A DNA stretch of 64,000 bases from Benincasa hispida (Eukaryota; Streptophyta; Magnoliopsida; Cucurbitales; Cucurbitaceae). The stretch is taken from the NCBI RefSeq assembly GCF_009727055.1, contig NC_052354.1, positions 36,530,954 through 36,594,953 on the forward strand, read 5' to 3'. A program made the translations under genes and the position numbers. The notes beneath the pieces are model-generated. The model was not told the origin of the DNA. It did not search any database and saw only the letters and a program-made list of their open reading frames with translations. Below, piece by piece: positions 1-10,759 of this stretch. The first letter of the stretch is position 1; the number at the start of each line of letters is the position of its first letter.

Positions 1-482
1 GTTGGCATCTACTGAGGACAGGGCAACTCTTAGATCTTTAAGGTCTTCTTCTACATTGTAGGTCAGGAAGTCATTTCCGAAATCTTTGGCGATTCTAGCT
101 CTTTTGCTTCTTCTAGATTCGGGGTCAGTTTCCTCTCTAGGGTTAGGATTTCTAACTAGGGTTATACCACTTGATCCAAAGCCCCACCATTTCTTGATTT
201 AAAAGGAAACCTATCTTCAAAGAAGTCGACATCATTTGACTCAATGATCACTTGGTTCACTAGATCATAGAACCTGTAGGCTTTACTATTTAAGGCGTAA
301 CCTATAAAGACACGCTCGTAAGCTCTACTAGCCAACTTTCTCCTTTTTGGGTCAGGAATCCCTACAAAGGCTAGACAATCCCATGTTCTAAAGTAGGACA
401 AATTTGGTTTCTTATTCTTGAGAATTTCGTAAGGTGAAGTTTTATTTTTAGATTTCGGGATTCTAATTAGGACATAACACAC
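1..482 (-). pseudogene. Copia integrase C-terminal region and linker to reverse transcriptase
   Basis: The frame 482 to 162 gives 106 residues typical of the region after the copia integrase core: the PYEILKNKKPNLSYFRTWDC-like stretch, then GYALNSKAYRFYD, the part that follows 'capsid-like' integrase C-termini in this superfamily. After a stop or frame change near 162, bases 161-1 continue with the basic linker RRSKRARIAKDFG and an acidic stretch that normally leads into reverse transcriptase. The methionine at 482 is only an internal codon after a break, not a real start. Non-coding today. Confidence 0.7.
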
Positions 483-503
483 GGTAAGGATGATTTCACC
501 TCA

Positions 504-1124
504 TCAATAAGACACGACTCCTGAACTAAGTAAAATAGTAGCTACTAGCTCAGCTAAAGTTCTATTTTTCCTTTCGACTTTTCCATTCATTTCAGGAGAA
601 TAAGTTGCGGTATTTTCGTGTATTATTTCATGTGAGTTAAAGAATTCATTAAAACTGTCCGAGTCGTACTCGGTTCCCCTATCACTATGAAGTCTTTTAA
701 CTTTTCTATTAAACTGATTCTCTATTTCAGAAACAAAAAGTTTGAAGGCATCAAAAGCATCACTTTTGTTTTTCAGTAAGTGTACAAAAGTAAAATCAGA
801 GCAATCGTCAATAAAAGTAATGAAATATCTTTTACTGTTCCTAGTCAATATGCCATCAAATTCAAAGACATCAGAAAGAATCAAATCTAGAGGCTCAAAA
901 TTCTTAAGTACAGATTTATGCGGAGTTTTAGTAATTTTAGCCTGACTACAATACTCAAATTTATCAAAATCATTCGTGGATAACTTAGGTATCATTTCCA
1001 ACCTAATCATATTACTAATTAAATTCTTATTCACATGACAGAGTCTAGCACGCCAAATATTCATAGAACACAGCATATACACAGAAGATTTCATTTTATT
1101 AAAGTCTAAATTTAATTTGAACAT
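504..1124 (-). pseudogene. Copia integrase core (DDE domain)
   Basis: This 206-residue frame holds the pre-integrase zinc-binding region (RLCHVNKNLIS... then EYCSQAK, with one cysteine of the usual pair changed) and the rve integrase core. The three acidic catalytic positions can be seen: D in LILSDVFEFDG, D in LHSDRGTEYD, and E in NGKVERKNRT. This enzyme inserts the cDNA copy into the host genome as part of a gag-pol polyprotein. It is an isolated fragment, cut from the upstream protease and the downstream part by frame breaks, so it is a fossil. Confidence 0.75.
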
Positions 1125-1196
1125 TCCCTTAGTTGCATACCCTTTCCCTACAAATACATTATTTTTGGTAAGGGTATATAGGTCTGCCTTTATAGT

Positions 1197-1442
1197 TTAA
1201 GTAAACCTGGCTTTATTGAGGAGATAGCCCGAAACCAAATTCTTTCGTATCTCCGGAGTGTGCAGAACGTCCTTCAATATGAGGGTCTTCCAAGAGGTAA
1301 ACTTCAGTTCCACCTTGCCCGTTCCAGCAACTTTCGTGGAGTGATGATCTCTCAACAGAATATTCTTATCCTTAATTTCAGTATAAATTTTAAATAGACT
1401 AAGGTCATGACAGATATGGCGCATCGCGCCAGTGTCTATCCA
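1197..1442 (-). pseudogene. Copia aspartic protease fragment
   Basis: Minus-strand translation gives [11 protein letters not shown] at about 1442-1410, with the D-T-G-A active-site motif of retroviral-type aspartic proteases. A stretch ending [19 protein letters not shown] follows, the normal C-terminal side of the copia protease running into the pre-integrase domain. The nominal start at 1424 lies inside the active-site region, so the true reading came in from gag. A stop near 1197 breaks the link to the integrase. Confidence 0.65.
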
Positions 1443-1540
1443 CCCCCTTCACAACTACCGATCACATTTACTTTTGTGATCATGGCGACTAATGGTTCTT
1501 CTGTCAGGTTCGCCTGACCAGCAGGACGACGCCTATTCCT

Positions 1541-2360
1541 ACAGTTCCTAGCCATGTGCCCAGCATTATTACAATTAAAGCAGAGGAACTGTACTGTTTC
1601 TCCTGAAGGGGGCTTCTGTTTTTTCTGTTGGTTCTGGTTGCTGGAGCCACGGTTCTAACTTTTTCTCTTTGTCCCCTTAGATGTTTTGTTAGGTTTTACC
1701 ACGCCAGAAGCGGGTTTCCCAGGTACTGCGTTCACCTCCTCCCTCTCGTCCTGCTTCCGGGCTTCCTCCTCGATCCTTAGTCGGGTTATAAGACTCTCCA
1801 AGGAGAACTGCTTGGTCTTATGCCTCAAAGTGTTCTTAAAGTCCTTCCACAAAGGGGGCAGTTTATCAATAATAACAGCAACTTGGAATTGTTCATCTAG
1901 AGGCATACCTTCAGTAATTATCTCATGGGCTATCTTCTGGAGTTCATGGGATTGGGCCTCCATGGATTTGTCATCCGTCATTTGGAACTTAAGATAACGG
2001 CTGACCGCATATTTCTTCGACCCGGCCTCCTCGGTGTGTACTTCTTTTGCAGGACATCCCAGACCTCCTTCGCTGTCTTTATTGTACTGTAGTAGTCATA
2101 CAGATCATCAGTCAAACCATTTAAAATGAAATTCTTACATAGAAAGTCTTTCTCCTCCCAGTTAACAGCTTCTTTTATCTGTTATTCAGTTGGTTCTTCT
2201 AAAAAGACGATCGGCTTAGCGCTGTACAAGCTTTGACAACTTTCTTGATGGTGAGGAAGAACAACATCTTTTGCTTCCACCGCTTGAAGTTCGCTCCTTC
2301 GAACCAAAATGGATGATTGAGGTCAGATATCATAACGTCATTGTTGCTACTGAGGGTCAT
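1541..2360 (-). pseudogene. Copia gag with zinc knuckle
   Basis: Gag begins at the ATG complementary to 2358-2360, followed by an N-terminus with [14 protein letters not shown], a motif of the copia gag (UBN2/DUF4219-like) family. An in-frame stop occurs near 2180, and the next long frame (1981-1655, 108 aa) carries the LPPLWKDFKNTLRHK region of the same domain. At 1582-1541 the retroviral zinc knuckle CFNCNNAGHMARNC (CX2CX4HX4C) is intact. Gag would package the RNA of the element; here at least one stop and one frameshift destroy it. Confidence 0.7.
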
Positions 2361-2389
2361 TGATGATATGGCAACGTCTTAAAATTGTT

Positions 2390-2909
2390 GGAAATGGCAG
2401 GGCCCTCAGAACGACGAACAGTAAACCATTAAGGCACGATGGTCAAGCGAAGAGCAAAACCTGCAAATCAGAAACTCGTTATAAGCTGAGTCGTAGAGCT
2501 TGCTCTCTTTAAGACGTTTCGCAGCTCTGCCCAAGTGTGCAAGCAGGTCTGCAAATTGCCACATTATCCCCAGGATAAAACAGCCAAATGAAAACTGATC
2601 GGAAATGCACCGTTACCGACTGGAACGTACACCATTTCTAAACTCACTACTCGGAAAGCTAAGATGTGTCAAAATGAATTATTTGTTACGAACTGCTGAA
2701 GGCCTCGCCTTTTATAGGCCTTCAGTGTCGAACTGTAGGGAGCGAGAAAAGCGCTCCACCACAGAACGTGCGTGGATGAAACGAAACGGGATAGGCAGAC
2801 GAAACGGGCTAAATAATAATAATAAAATAAACTATTTTTTTTATTAAAAATAATCATCACACACACTCGCCTCACCATGTCACACCTGATCGAACGTCCA
2901 CCGAACCCA
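2390..2909 (-). repeat. Probable 5' LTR of the left-end copia element
   Basis: This stretch lies just upstream (minus strand) of the gag start and contains a canonical TATA box in a GC-rich setting. That fits the U3-R-U5 part of an LTR. I could not find a partner LTR, a clear primer-binding site or a target duplication, so both borders are guesses. Confidence 0.35.
2710..2716 (-). promoter_or_regulatory. TATA box (TATAAAA) of the presumed LTR
   Basis: The minus strand reads GGCCTATAAAAGGCGAGG, a textbook TATA element. It sits about 350 bp upstream of the gag start and points towards gag, so it is likely the LTR promoter core. Confidence 0.45.
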
Positions 2910-3328
2910 TGTTGGTCTATCTTCTCACTCTCTCCAAAATATTAATATCCCTTGGGGCCCAAACCCAAAACATGGAGTACATGAAGGAGACTTCCAACAC
3001 CAAATTTTCAATGTGGGATTCTCCAAAAAAAAAAGTTGGTTCCCTCTAGTTTTGAAAGTTAAATTTTCACCCAACAAGAAGATAGGCAAAGAAAGAAAAG
3101 GAAGTATTGCGACAGGCATTGGTGTTGGCTGCCATTAATGGTGAAAGAAGAAGATGGAAGGGAAGAAAGACAAGGGAGGAGGAAGAAAAGAAGTTGCTTT
3201 CGGTTCACGAGAATTTCTAATATTTGTTTGAGTTTAATTTTCAAACCAAGAAGCCAAAGCTTTCTCAAATAGACTTTTGCTTCTTTCCCTCTCAAACTCT
3301 TTATATGCTTTTGTGGGTGATGAGAACT
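2910..3328. other. Spacer, no gene seen
   Basis: Mixed-composition DNA with short purine-rich stretches. Open frames of 64-78 codons on the minus strand have no recognisable motif and are probably chance. Confidence 0.5.
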
Positions 3329-3940
3329 AGGGGTGTTCCAAAAATCCGATGACTCGAAAAACTAATCAACTCAACCCAATCTGTGGGTCAGACTATTAAG
3401 TCATCTGGGGTGAGTTGTGTTTAAATAAATAAAAATTTTGTGAGTTAGGATGGTTGGGTTCACCCAAAATATCCTAATCCAATTTGAACTAACCTGGACA
3501 TTATTAATTTAAGAAGTATATTGTTTTTACTTATAATAGAATTATTTTTCATTTGTTGATTTTTATTTTATTTTATTTCATGGTTTTTTTTGTTAATTTA
3601 TTCTACAACAACTCCTAAAAATATTTTTTTTAGCACTTTAGAAAAGATTTTTTTATAATATAAATTCAAATTGAGCTAATAATCTTAACTAAATATATGA
3701 AAATAATTAAACAAAATTTTTACATATTAATATTTTACTTATTTTTTAAACAAAAATTTAAGTAAATGACCAAATTAACCCAACCCAATCCAACCAAATG
3801 TTTCATGGTTGGGTTAAGTTCATTATTTAATAAGGGTTATTAAGTTGAAGAAATTCATAACCCGAACAATCGGGTTGGAGGGGTTGGATCTACGAAATAC
3901 TCCAACCCGACTCAACCTAACCCAATCTATGAACAACCCT
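3329..3940 (+). mobile_element. MITE-like element with AGGGGTGTTC termini (copy 1)
   Basis: The left end reads AGGGGTGTTC and the right end GAACAACCCT, imperfect inverted termini. The subterminal regions are rich in short GGGTTGG / CCAACCC words in opposite orientations, and the centre is AT-rich and non-coding. This architecture is typical of hAT-type MITEs in plants. I could not read a convincing 8-bp target duplication. A second copy lies inverted at about 5140-5620. Confidence 0.5.
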
Positions 3941-4259
3941 ATTGGGACCTCACCAAATAATTTTTTAATACTTGAAAAAGAAAATGAAAAATAATCAATT
4001 TGATGAGGTCTTTAAAACTCCAACATTTAAGAAATGTATCATGAATTGTGAAATGCGAAAACCTAAAAAGATTGTGAAATGCGAAAACAGAAAAAGATTA
4101 ATAGACATTGTAAGGGTTTGGATACTGGACCACCTACTCCTGATATCATAAACTATTGATTGATCCAAAAACATAAGCTAATAGATAAAAGTAAACTTAA
4201 TATTATTATATCATCAATAAACATTTTGGACTTGGGTGGTTTTGGCAATTTTGGCTTGC

Positions 4260-4895
4260 TCCCCTTGTTATTAGGAGCGCAACAAAAAATCGAAAAACTA
4301 AATCAAACCAAATTGATCCACTAGTTTGATTTGATTTGTTGGTATAAAATTGGACATATTGCTTTGCATTTGGAGAAACAAAAAAATATTGGTTTGAATC
4401 AATTTTTGATTGAAAAAACGAATCAAAACCAAACCAAACCGAGGGTATATATACCCTTAAAAATAAACTCCAACATTAGGTATCTTTTAGTGTTTTAATT
4501 ATTATGGTGCATATGTAGTTATTGTTTAGAAAAAAAAGACCAAATATTGTGGAGTGTATATGTTTTTTATTTAGAAAGTGTCAAGAAAAAAAAGTCCAAT
4601 TTCAATCTATAAAAAAAAAAAAAGAAATGGACCTAATAATTTGAATTTAAAATTAGCAACAAGAACCAATTCAAAACAAAATTTAAAATAAAAATAAAAA
4701 TTTGAAAAAAATGTAAAAAATCGAGAACCAAACCGATATTAAACTGAACCAAACAAGAACCAATCCGTTGGTTTTGTTCTTTATTGGACATCGGTTAGGA
4801 TCACTTCTTTATAGAATTGATTGGTTTGATTTAGTTCTTAGTTGACCCCAAAACCGATAAAATTGAACCGACTATCATCTCTACTAGTTATAATA
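4260..4895. mobile_element. Possible MITE-like repeat rich in ACCAAACC/GGTTTGAT words
   Basis: The two flanks carry opposite-strand versions of the same short words (AAACCAAA, TTGGTTTGAT, ACCGAT) around an AT-rich core. This is the layout of a non-autonomous DNA transposon. Termini and target duplication are not clear. Confidence 0.3.
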
Positions 4896-5139
4896 ATCAA
4901 CAAACAAGATCAATATATTTTCATATGGCATCTTTAACGCTAAACAACATTAAAATCATTTTAAATCCTTAATCTATTCTTGAGAAAAACATCATTCAAA
5001 TCAAATATTATAGTGTTACTTTCAACTCTTCAATTTAAAATTGAAATTAAATTTCAAACCATTTCCTTCCGTTTGTATTTACCTGAATTGAAGTATTCTA
5101 GGTAAAAATATACATAGGTTGAGTTGAATTGAAGTACTT

Positions 5140-5620
5140 TTTAGATTTAACATAAATGTACTGGTTTTAAATTTCTTTAACCCGAATAACTCTCATTAAA
5201 TAATGAACCCAACCTAATTCAATCAGAAACATCTGGGTTGGGTTGGGGTTCGGATTACTCAAACCATTTATTTAAATTTTTGTTCTAAAAATAATTAAAA
5301 TGTTAATATGTAAAAAAATTTATTTAATTATTATTATATTGAATTAAGATTAACAACTTCATCTCAATATATTGTATGAAAATTGTCATTCTGAAATGCT
5401 AAAATATTATTTTAAAGAATTGTTGGCGAATAAATCATAAAAAAAAAAAAAAAAATAGTGAATTCAATATTAATTCAGATTGGGTTATTTTAGATCAATC
5501 AATGATGAATCAATCCAACCCATAGAATTTTCATTCATTTAAATTCAACCAACCCAAACGATATAGATTAGATTGAGTTGATCAGATTTTGCAAGATATC
5601 AAGATTTTTGAACACCCCTA
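5140..5620 (-). mobile_element. MITE-like element with AGGGGTGTTC termini (copy 2, inverted)
   Basis: It ends with GAACACCCCTA at 5610-5620, the complement of TAGGGGTGTTC. Its AT-rich core, read on the minus strand, matches the core of the 3329-3940 element (TTTTTACATATTAA and neighbours). The left end is eroded and its position is approximate. Confidence 0.45.
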
Positions 5621-6658
5621 ATTGCTTGGCAAACTTCGTCCCTTCACTCTCAAATTCTTTATGTGCCTTATAAAAAAAAAAAAAAAAAAAGTCGTGAGGT
5701 AAAACATGGAAGGCAAGCCGACCAATTTGCGTCAATTTCTTCAATGATTTCTGCATTTTTAGCTTGCACTCCTAGTGATAGTATTCAATAAGCAAGGGCA
5801 ATACATATCTTCTTACCACATCTCTACCCCCCAGTCTTGAAATAACATCATAAAACTAATATTTCGCTCGATAAGATGCAGTGTACATGTAGATGAAACG
5901 AGAAAGACGATGAGGTATAAGCAAATTGGTCGGGTCGATTCAACCAGGGTGGTTTAGTGAATTTTACCTCACCTCAAATGATAGAAATAAATAAACAGGT
6001 TATTGTTTCTTCCTATGGCATCTCTAACCCTAAAACCATTTTTTAGATGCTCAATCTAATCTTGAAAAAAACACCATTCAAGTCAAAGAACAGGTGTGAT
6101 AAAAAACAACCTTACCAAATTGGTTCATTCCATTTGAAAAATAGAAGTCCTAATTAGATGTGTTTTACTAACATTTATTACTCACAAAATCAAAATGGTA
6201 GTGAATAAGTTCTTTTTTCTTTTGGAGTTCAACACTCGAATCCAACCGCAATCTAAAACATACCAACAAAAAATTGAAGTCATCGCCTTATCACTTCAGA
6301 TTATTTATCTAACTCGAACCATGAAAAAGTTTCAACAAAAGACTACAAATCCCATATTTGTTTTAAGAAGAAGGTTCAAATCTTCTTACCCTACGTAGCA
6401 TAGAATCTCTTCAACAACTAATAGATAAATCTATAAATCTATGACGAATATTGGAAGGAACTTCCCAAACACAATTCCAAAATAACACATCTAATTCTCA
6501 ACCATTAGACAAAGGTCAGTAACAAAATTTTACGTCCTTAACAAGAACAGCAACTGAACTTGCAAATTCAAGTAAATGCATAGACATAATTTCCTGAAAA
6601 GAAAACTTGAATGCTAAAAACTCTGAGGTTGATAAACAATAACGAGTAATTATACCAA
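5621..6658. other. Spacer downstream of the P3 gene
   Basis: AT-rich DNA with a poly-A tract at about 5671. The part nearest 6658 should hold the 3' untranslated region of the P3 gene on the minus strand. No further gene was recognised. Confidence 0.45.
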
Positions 6659-7597
6659 CTAATCAAAAAGTGATAGGCCAAGGTCTTCATCATCACTCTC
6701 TTCCTTCACCTCTTCCTTCTTCTCAGCTGGGGCTTCTGCAGCAGCTGGAGCATCTCCTCCAGCAGGGGCAGCTGCAGCTCCTCCACCACCACCAATGAAA
6801 CCGCCACCGCCGCCACCACCAACGATCACCTGAAATACTAATGTTTAAACTATGCACACAACAGAAAGTAGACGAGCAAGGAGAAAAATACTTGAGGAGA
6901 TATCATAAATCATAAATATCGTTAAGAAAAAAAACCATAAAACCAACTTCTTCCAAATACCTCTGCAAATACAAGAGACTTGCCAATTACAAGGAATTAC
7001 AAATTTTTCTTGATTCAACGAGGGAATGCGGATAGGTTATTAAACCAATCAAGGAACTCAACAATGAACATACTAAAAAATGATTACCAATAACGGTTGA
7101 ATTCATTATAAGGCCATATATTTGGCAAATTCCCATAAACAATAGTTGCTTAACAACCCATAATCGCAATTTTTAAAACACCAACCTAAAGATCGAACAT
7201 AGGCCAAAAGTTCAAATATATGCTACAGATGGGAAAAATTAGAAAAACAATCGACCCTCATTGCAGAGGAAAACATTACTAACCAGACTAAACAAACAGA
7301 TAAACACTGACTAGGCGAGTATATAAGAAAAGATTGAAGAGTAAGCGCATCAGATCGAGAGGAATGAAAGACCGGAATAACAGAGAAAACGCAGAATACC
7401 TGGAAAACGGCGGAGGTGGGAGTGATGAAGGAGAAAGAGGACTGAACACCACCGGAGGAATCGACGGAGAGAGCAGATTGAACGAGCTTCCTCTGGAGCT
7501 CGTAGGTGGAGTCGGCAGAGCCTTCAAGGTCACCGGAATACTGATTGGCGGTCCACTTACCACCGGAGCTCCGACAGACGAAGGTGAAAACTCCCAT
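6659..7597 (-). CDS. RPP3: 60S acidic ribosomal protein P3, two exons
   Basis: Exon 1 is 7597-7400 (66 codons, ATG complementary to 7595-7597) and exon 2 is 6829-6659 (56 codons plus TAG); together they encode 122 residues, the usual size for plant P3. The intron (7399-6830, 570 bp) starts GT and ends AG and falls between codons after ...TSAVFQ. The N-terminus ([17 protein letters not shown]) and [13 protein letters not shown] are P3 hallmarks. A glycine run and an alanine/proline hinge follow, then an acidic tail ending in [14 protein letters not shown], the conserved P-protein tail that contacts elongation factors on the ribosomal stalk. P3 is a plant-specific stalk protein working with P0/P1/P2 in the cytosolic 60S subunit. 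The frame is uninterrupted and splice sites are intact, so the gene is probably active. It is the only host gene I can support here. Confidence 0.95.
6830..7399 (-). other. Intron of the P3 gene
   Basis: On the minus strand it begins GTATTCTGCG directly after the CAG that ends exon 1 and finishes TAGTATTTCAG before GTGATCGTT. Phase 0. AT-rich, with no embedded gene seen. Confidence 0.9.
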
Positions 7598-7740
7598 TGT
7601 TTGATCTTAGAATCGGGATTTTGCTTGAAGAAAATGGAGAGAATTGAGTGTGGACGGCTCTCTTCGGCGGATTGTGTGTGGTTTTTATGTTAACAGATGA
7701 AACCCTAGCGAGAGAGGAAAACGAGGGTTTGCCTTTGTTA
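7598..7740 (-). promoter_or_regulatory. P3 5' UTR and proximal promoter with telo-box
   Basis: At 7700-7708 the plus strand reads AAACCCTAG (minus strand CTAGGGTTT), a telo-box about 100 bp upstream of the start codon. Telo-boxes are common in plant ribosomal-protein promoters, where they support coordinated expression in dividing cells. A second GAGGGTTT word lies at about 7724. The transcription start cannot be fixed from sequence alone. Confidence 0.6.
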
Positions 7741-8108
7741 AATGACTGTTTTACCCTCGTCAGTTTTCTTTCATTTTGATTAAGCCATTACCCTTTTGGG
7801 AAAAATATTGTTTATAATGTAAAAGATTGTTATGGCTAAATCTAATAAGTTTAAGCATTTTATAAGATAAACAAAGGTAACAAATAGCTTGTAATTTTGT
7901 GTCTAATTTATCTAATAAATGTTTGGCCTTTAAATTTGGCTGAGGTCTCTAAAATTTGAAAGTATCACTAATCTCAATCAATATTATTTTTCTAAGGATA
8001 TAACATATATACTTGTTCAGCATAAAAATTAAATTTCAGGCTCATTAGGACTCGAAATTGAAAGTTGAAAAACTAACTTATAAGATTTTAAAAAACAAAA
8101 CTGAAAGT
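7741..8108. other. AT-rich spacer
   Basis: No gene or clear repeat seen. Confidence 0.5.
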
Positions 8109-8408
8109 TTAGGTCTCGTTTGGTAACTATTTTATTTTTTGTTTTTGTTTTTAAAAATTAAGCTTATAGACACTATTTCTACTCCCAAATTTCTTTTCCT
8201 TTGTTATCTACTTTTTACCCATGGTTTAAAAAACCTAGCCAAATTTTGAGAATTAAAAAAAATAGCTTTCAAAAAATTGTTTTTGCTTTTAGAATTTGGT
8301 TAAGAATTCAACCATTGTACTTAACAAATATGTAAATCATGGTAAAAAAAAATATAGATGAAATAGGCTTAATTTTTAAAAGCAAAAATATTACTAAATG
8401 AGACCTTA
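8109..8408. mobile_element. PIF/Harbinger-type MITE with TTA target duplication
   Basis: The body runs 8112-8405. The left terminus is GGTCTCGTTTGGTAACT and the right terminus, read inverted, is GGTCTCATTTAGTAA, so the first 15 bases pair with two differences. TTA flanks both sides (8109-8111 and 8406-8408), matching the 3-bp TWA duplication of PIF/Harbinger and Tourist-like MITEs. The interior is about 290 bp, AT-rich and non-coding, so the transposase would come from elsewhere. A related scrap is at 56745-56890. Confidence 0.7.
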
Positions 8409-9394
8409 ATTTTAAAGATATATCTAACCTAAGTTAAAAAATTCGAAGTTTAGACTTATGATTTTACCATAACTATAACAAGTTAAATTACAGGTTAAGT
8501 GTGTAGACTTTTCAAATTTCTAGATTGTGTGTATTTTACTTTTTGTGTTTCAATTTTTTTTTTAAAAAATGATATTTAAATTTTCAAGGTTGTATTTATT
8601 GAGTTTTATATTTTTAAAAGGGTTTTCGATAAATCACAAAACTTTAATTTTTTTGTTACTAATATATATTTGTCATCAACTTTATTACTTTCATGTTATG
8701 AGGCATGATGATCGTGTTACTTAAGGACTATATAATATAATGGACTAATTTTTAGAAGATTTTGATGATTGGTGGCACATCAATGTTAAAATTAAGGGAG
8801 TTGGTGACAAAGATTTAAGACCTTGTACTTGATGACAAAGATTTAAAACTTTATACATAATAGGAATCAGAATCCATTGAACCTATAATGAGAATCAATG
8901 AAAATCAAAATGCTTTTGATTGAATTGAAGTTAGTAATCCATTTAATGTTGTTTAATTCAAATGGTCTGAAATCAAGATAGGAATCAAACATTATAGAAT
9001 TCATATGATTTTCTAGTAGAAGAAAAATAATAAGTAATAAAAATATGAGACATTGTAAAAGTTATAAAAGAATTAATACAAAAGCTTTTGGATCTCATTG
9101 ATAAATGAGAAAGGTAAGAAGGTAAAACCTTGAAGGAAAAAATAATGTTTTTAGTTAGTTAGGTTTCCATTTTGTAGTTCCAATTCCCAAGTTTTCAAAG
9201 TCAACATTTTAACTTTTAAGATTTGGAAAAAAAGTTAGTTGGTCAATGCCATCATTTTTTTATTAAATTAGCTAACGAAAAGTTTGTGTAACATTTCTTT
9301 TTACTAGTGTTTTATCACGTACAATGTATGTATATTTTTTTAGAAGCTAATAAAAATATAAGATGAAAGACGAAGTTAAAAGATAAAAATGTAT
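8409..9394. other. AT-rich spacer
   Basis: About 1 kb of AT-rich sequence with stops in all frames at short intervals. A short near-repeat of the phrase GACAAAGATTTAA occurs around 8810 and 8835. No gene seen. Confidence 0.5.
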
Positions 9395-9495
9395 GCTAAA
9401 TGAACTTGATTTAATAATATTGGCATGCACTCTAATCGAAGGGGTCAAAGGTTTAATCTCCCATCCATGTAATTGTTGTACTAAAAAAAACAATT
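9395..9495 (+). mobile_element. SINE-like fragment with pol III box-B-like motif
   Basis: GGTCAAAGGTTTAATCTCCC resembles the box B of tRNA-derived SINEs (consensus GGTTCRANNC). It is followed by GTAATTGTTGTACTAAAAAAAA, a short unique tail plus A-run as at a SINE 3' end. The 5' half with box A was not recognised, so this is at best a truncated copy. Confidence 0.35.
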
Positions 9496-10044
9496 TATTT
9501 TCTTTGGTTAGACTATGGGAGAAAACTAAAGATATTCAATCAATTGGATAAAAAATATGTGGGAGTAAAATTCTGAGAAGGATCATATACATAAAAAAAG
9601 TGTTAAGTTATTTTTTCTTCTTTTTGATAACTTAAAAAGGTTAATTATAAATATTAAATTTAAGTATATAAAATTTTAAAATTAACAAAAACCATATTGA
9701 TTTTCTATGGTTAGAAAATGATAGAAGAAGATAGTTGATCAATTATATAAGAAAATCATGCACGAAATTAAATGAAATTTAAAAACTTATCATATACATA
9801 AACATAAAAAAATCTATGAAAACATATATAAGATATTGATACCTCCTGCTTCATACAATTAGACGTTTATCAAAAAATGTCTGTGTTCACCTTTGATGGG
9901 TATTTTAGATCAAATTATTCTTCATGATAAAACGGCATCCAACTACAAACAACACTACTTTTCTTTTCCAATTCCTACAATTTAATGTATGTTCTAGGTA
10001 GTTTTGGACCAACAAAAAGTCAAAAGTCAAAATCGAACCAAGAG
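9496..10044. other. AT-rich spacer running into the Tat-like LTR
   Basis: No gene seen. The upstream part of the LTR that starts at about 10045 may extend into its last 100 bp. Confidence 0.4.
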
Positions 10045-10549
10045 AGTTACCTAACCCAGAAAATGGACTTGAGAATGGTTAAGAAGCAAGCCTAGGAAAG
10101 TTCCAATGTAAGCTTTAGAACCCAAGGCCTGCCTCGATCCCGGAGGTCGAGGCCAAGTCCGTGAAATCCCCTATAGTGAGGGTGATCTAAATCGACCCTC
10201 TTCGTTGGAACATCCTCAACGGTCTGATCCCAAGCTCCACATGTCTGGTTTCAAAGTAAGAGAAGGAAATAGATTTCACTCTTTAATTGGGATAAGGAAA
10301 ACCTCTAGGACTCAACTATAGATAGAGTGTGGTCGTCCCATGAAAGGTAAGCTCCTCTCCTCCCTAAAACTACTTGCCCTAATATTTATGCAAAGTACTG
10401 ACTTAAGCATCAGAGTGTCTATGGCAAGCACCACACCCGTATGTTACCCTTTTTTATTATCTTGCAGGTAATTTCTTCTCATGTATATAAATTTACCATT
10501 GAAGGCACGTAAAAGTCGGATGAGTTCCCTTGGCTGGATTTTTCCATCA
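10045..10549 (+). repeat. 5' LTR of a Tat-like Ty3/gypsy element
   Basis: This ends ...CCATCA directly before a TTGGCGC-type primer site, so it is a 5' LTR in plus orientation. A second copy with the same landmarks (AGTTACCTAACCCAGAAAA at the left, CTCTAGGACTCAACTAT in the middle, CCATCA at the right) lies at 55828-56382. The true left end (TG) may be further upstream. Confidence 0.65.
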
Positions 10550-10553
10550 ATAG

Positions 10554-10571
10554 TTGGCGCTGTCTGTTGGG
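10554..10571 (+). other. Primer-binding site, TTGGCGCTGTCTGTTGGG
   Basis: It begins four bases after the LTR ends. TTGGCGCCGTCTG-type sites follow the 5' LTR in many plant Ty3/gypsy elements; this one has a T in place of the second C of GCGCC. A tRNA 3' end would anneal here to start cDNA synthesis. Confidence 0.6.
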
Positions 10572-10759
10572 AAGAAGTGTGGTACCTACAATAAATCTCA
10601 AAGCACGCCATTTAAACAGAAAAAGGAATGAGTTGACAAGAGAATGCCAACTCGGATCAGGAAAGGCATCCCCGAAGAACTGGTAGCCAGGCGGAGAACA
10701 ACAACGTCATTCATAGTCTGCCTTGTCCTCGACCTCTGAAGGCGGAGGAAGAAGAAAAG
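10572..10759 (+). pseudogene. Leader or gag start of the Tat-like element, broken by LTR A
   Basis: An ATG near 10644 opens a basic frame (MPTRIRKGIPEELVARRR) that hits a stop after about 30 codons. The stretch is then interrupted by an LTR start at 10760. The downstream part of the same type of element (gag end and protease approach) reappears at about 21140. Confidence 0.45.

Larger units (their letters stand above)
1..2909 (-). mobile_element. Decayed Ty1/copia retrotransposon, left-truncated by the window
   Basis: Read on the minus strand, the order is promoter-like LTR region, gag, zinc knuckle, aspartic protease, integrase core, integrase C-terminus and linker towards reverse transcriptase. 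That is the Ty1/copia order (integrase before reverse transcriptase). Each domain sits in a different frame or is separated by stops, so the element is not functional. Reverse transcriptase and the 3' LTR, if present, lie left of base 1. The right boundary is uncertain: I place it where a TGGG-type LTR start can be read on the minus strand, but no target duplication was found. Confidence 0.75.

Noticed and set aside
7223..7399. Extension of the P3 frame past residue 66
   Set aside because: It runs into the intron; the splice donor GTATTC lies there and the exon-2 sequence continues the family pattern.
7334..7693. A 119-codon plus-strand open frame and a 91-codon minus frame over P3 exon 1
   Set aside because: Shadows of the P3 coding exon and its intron edge.
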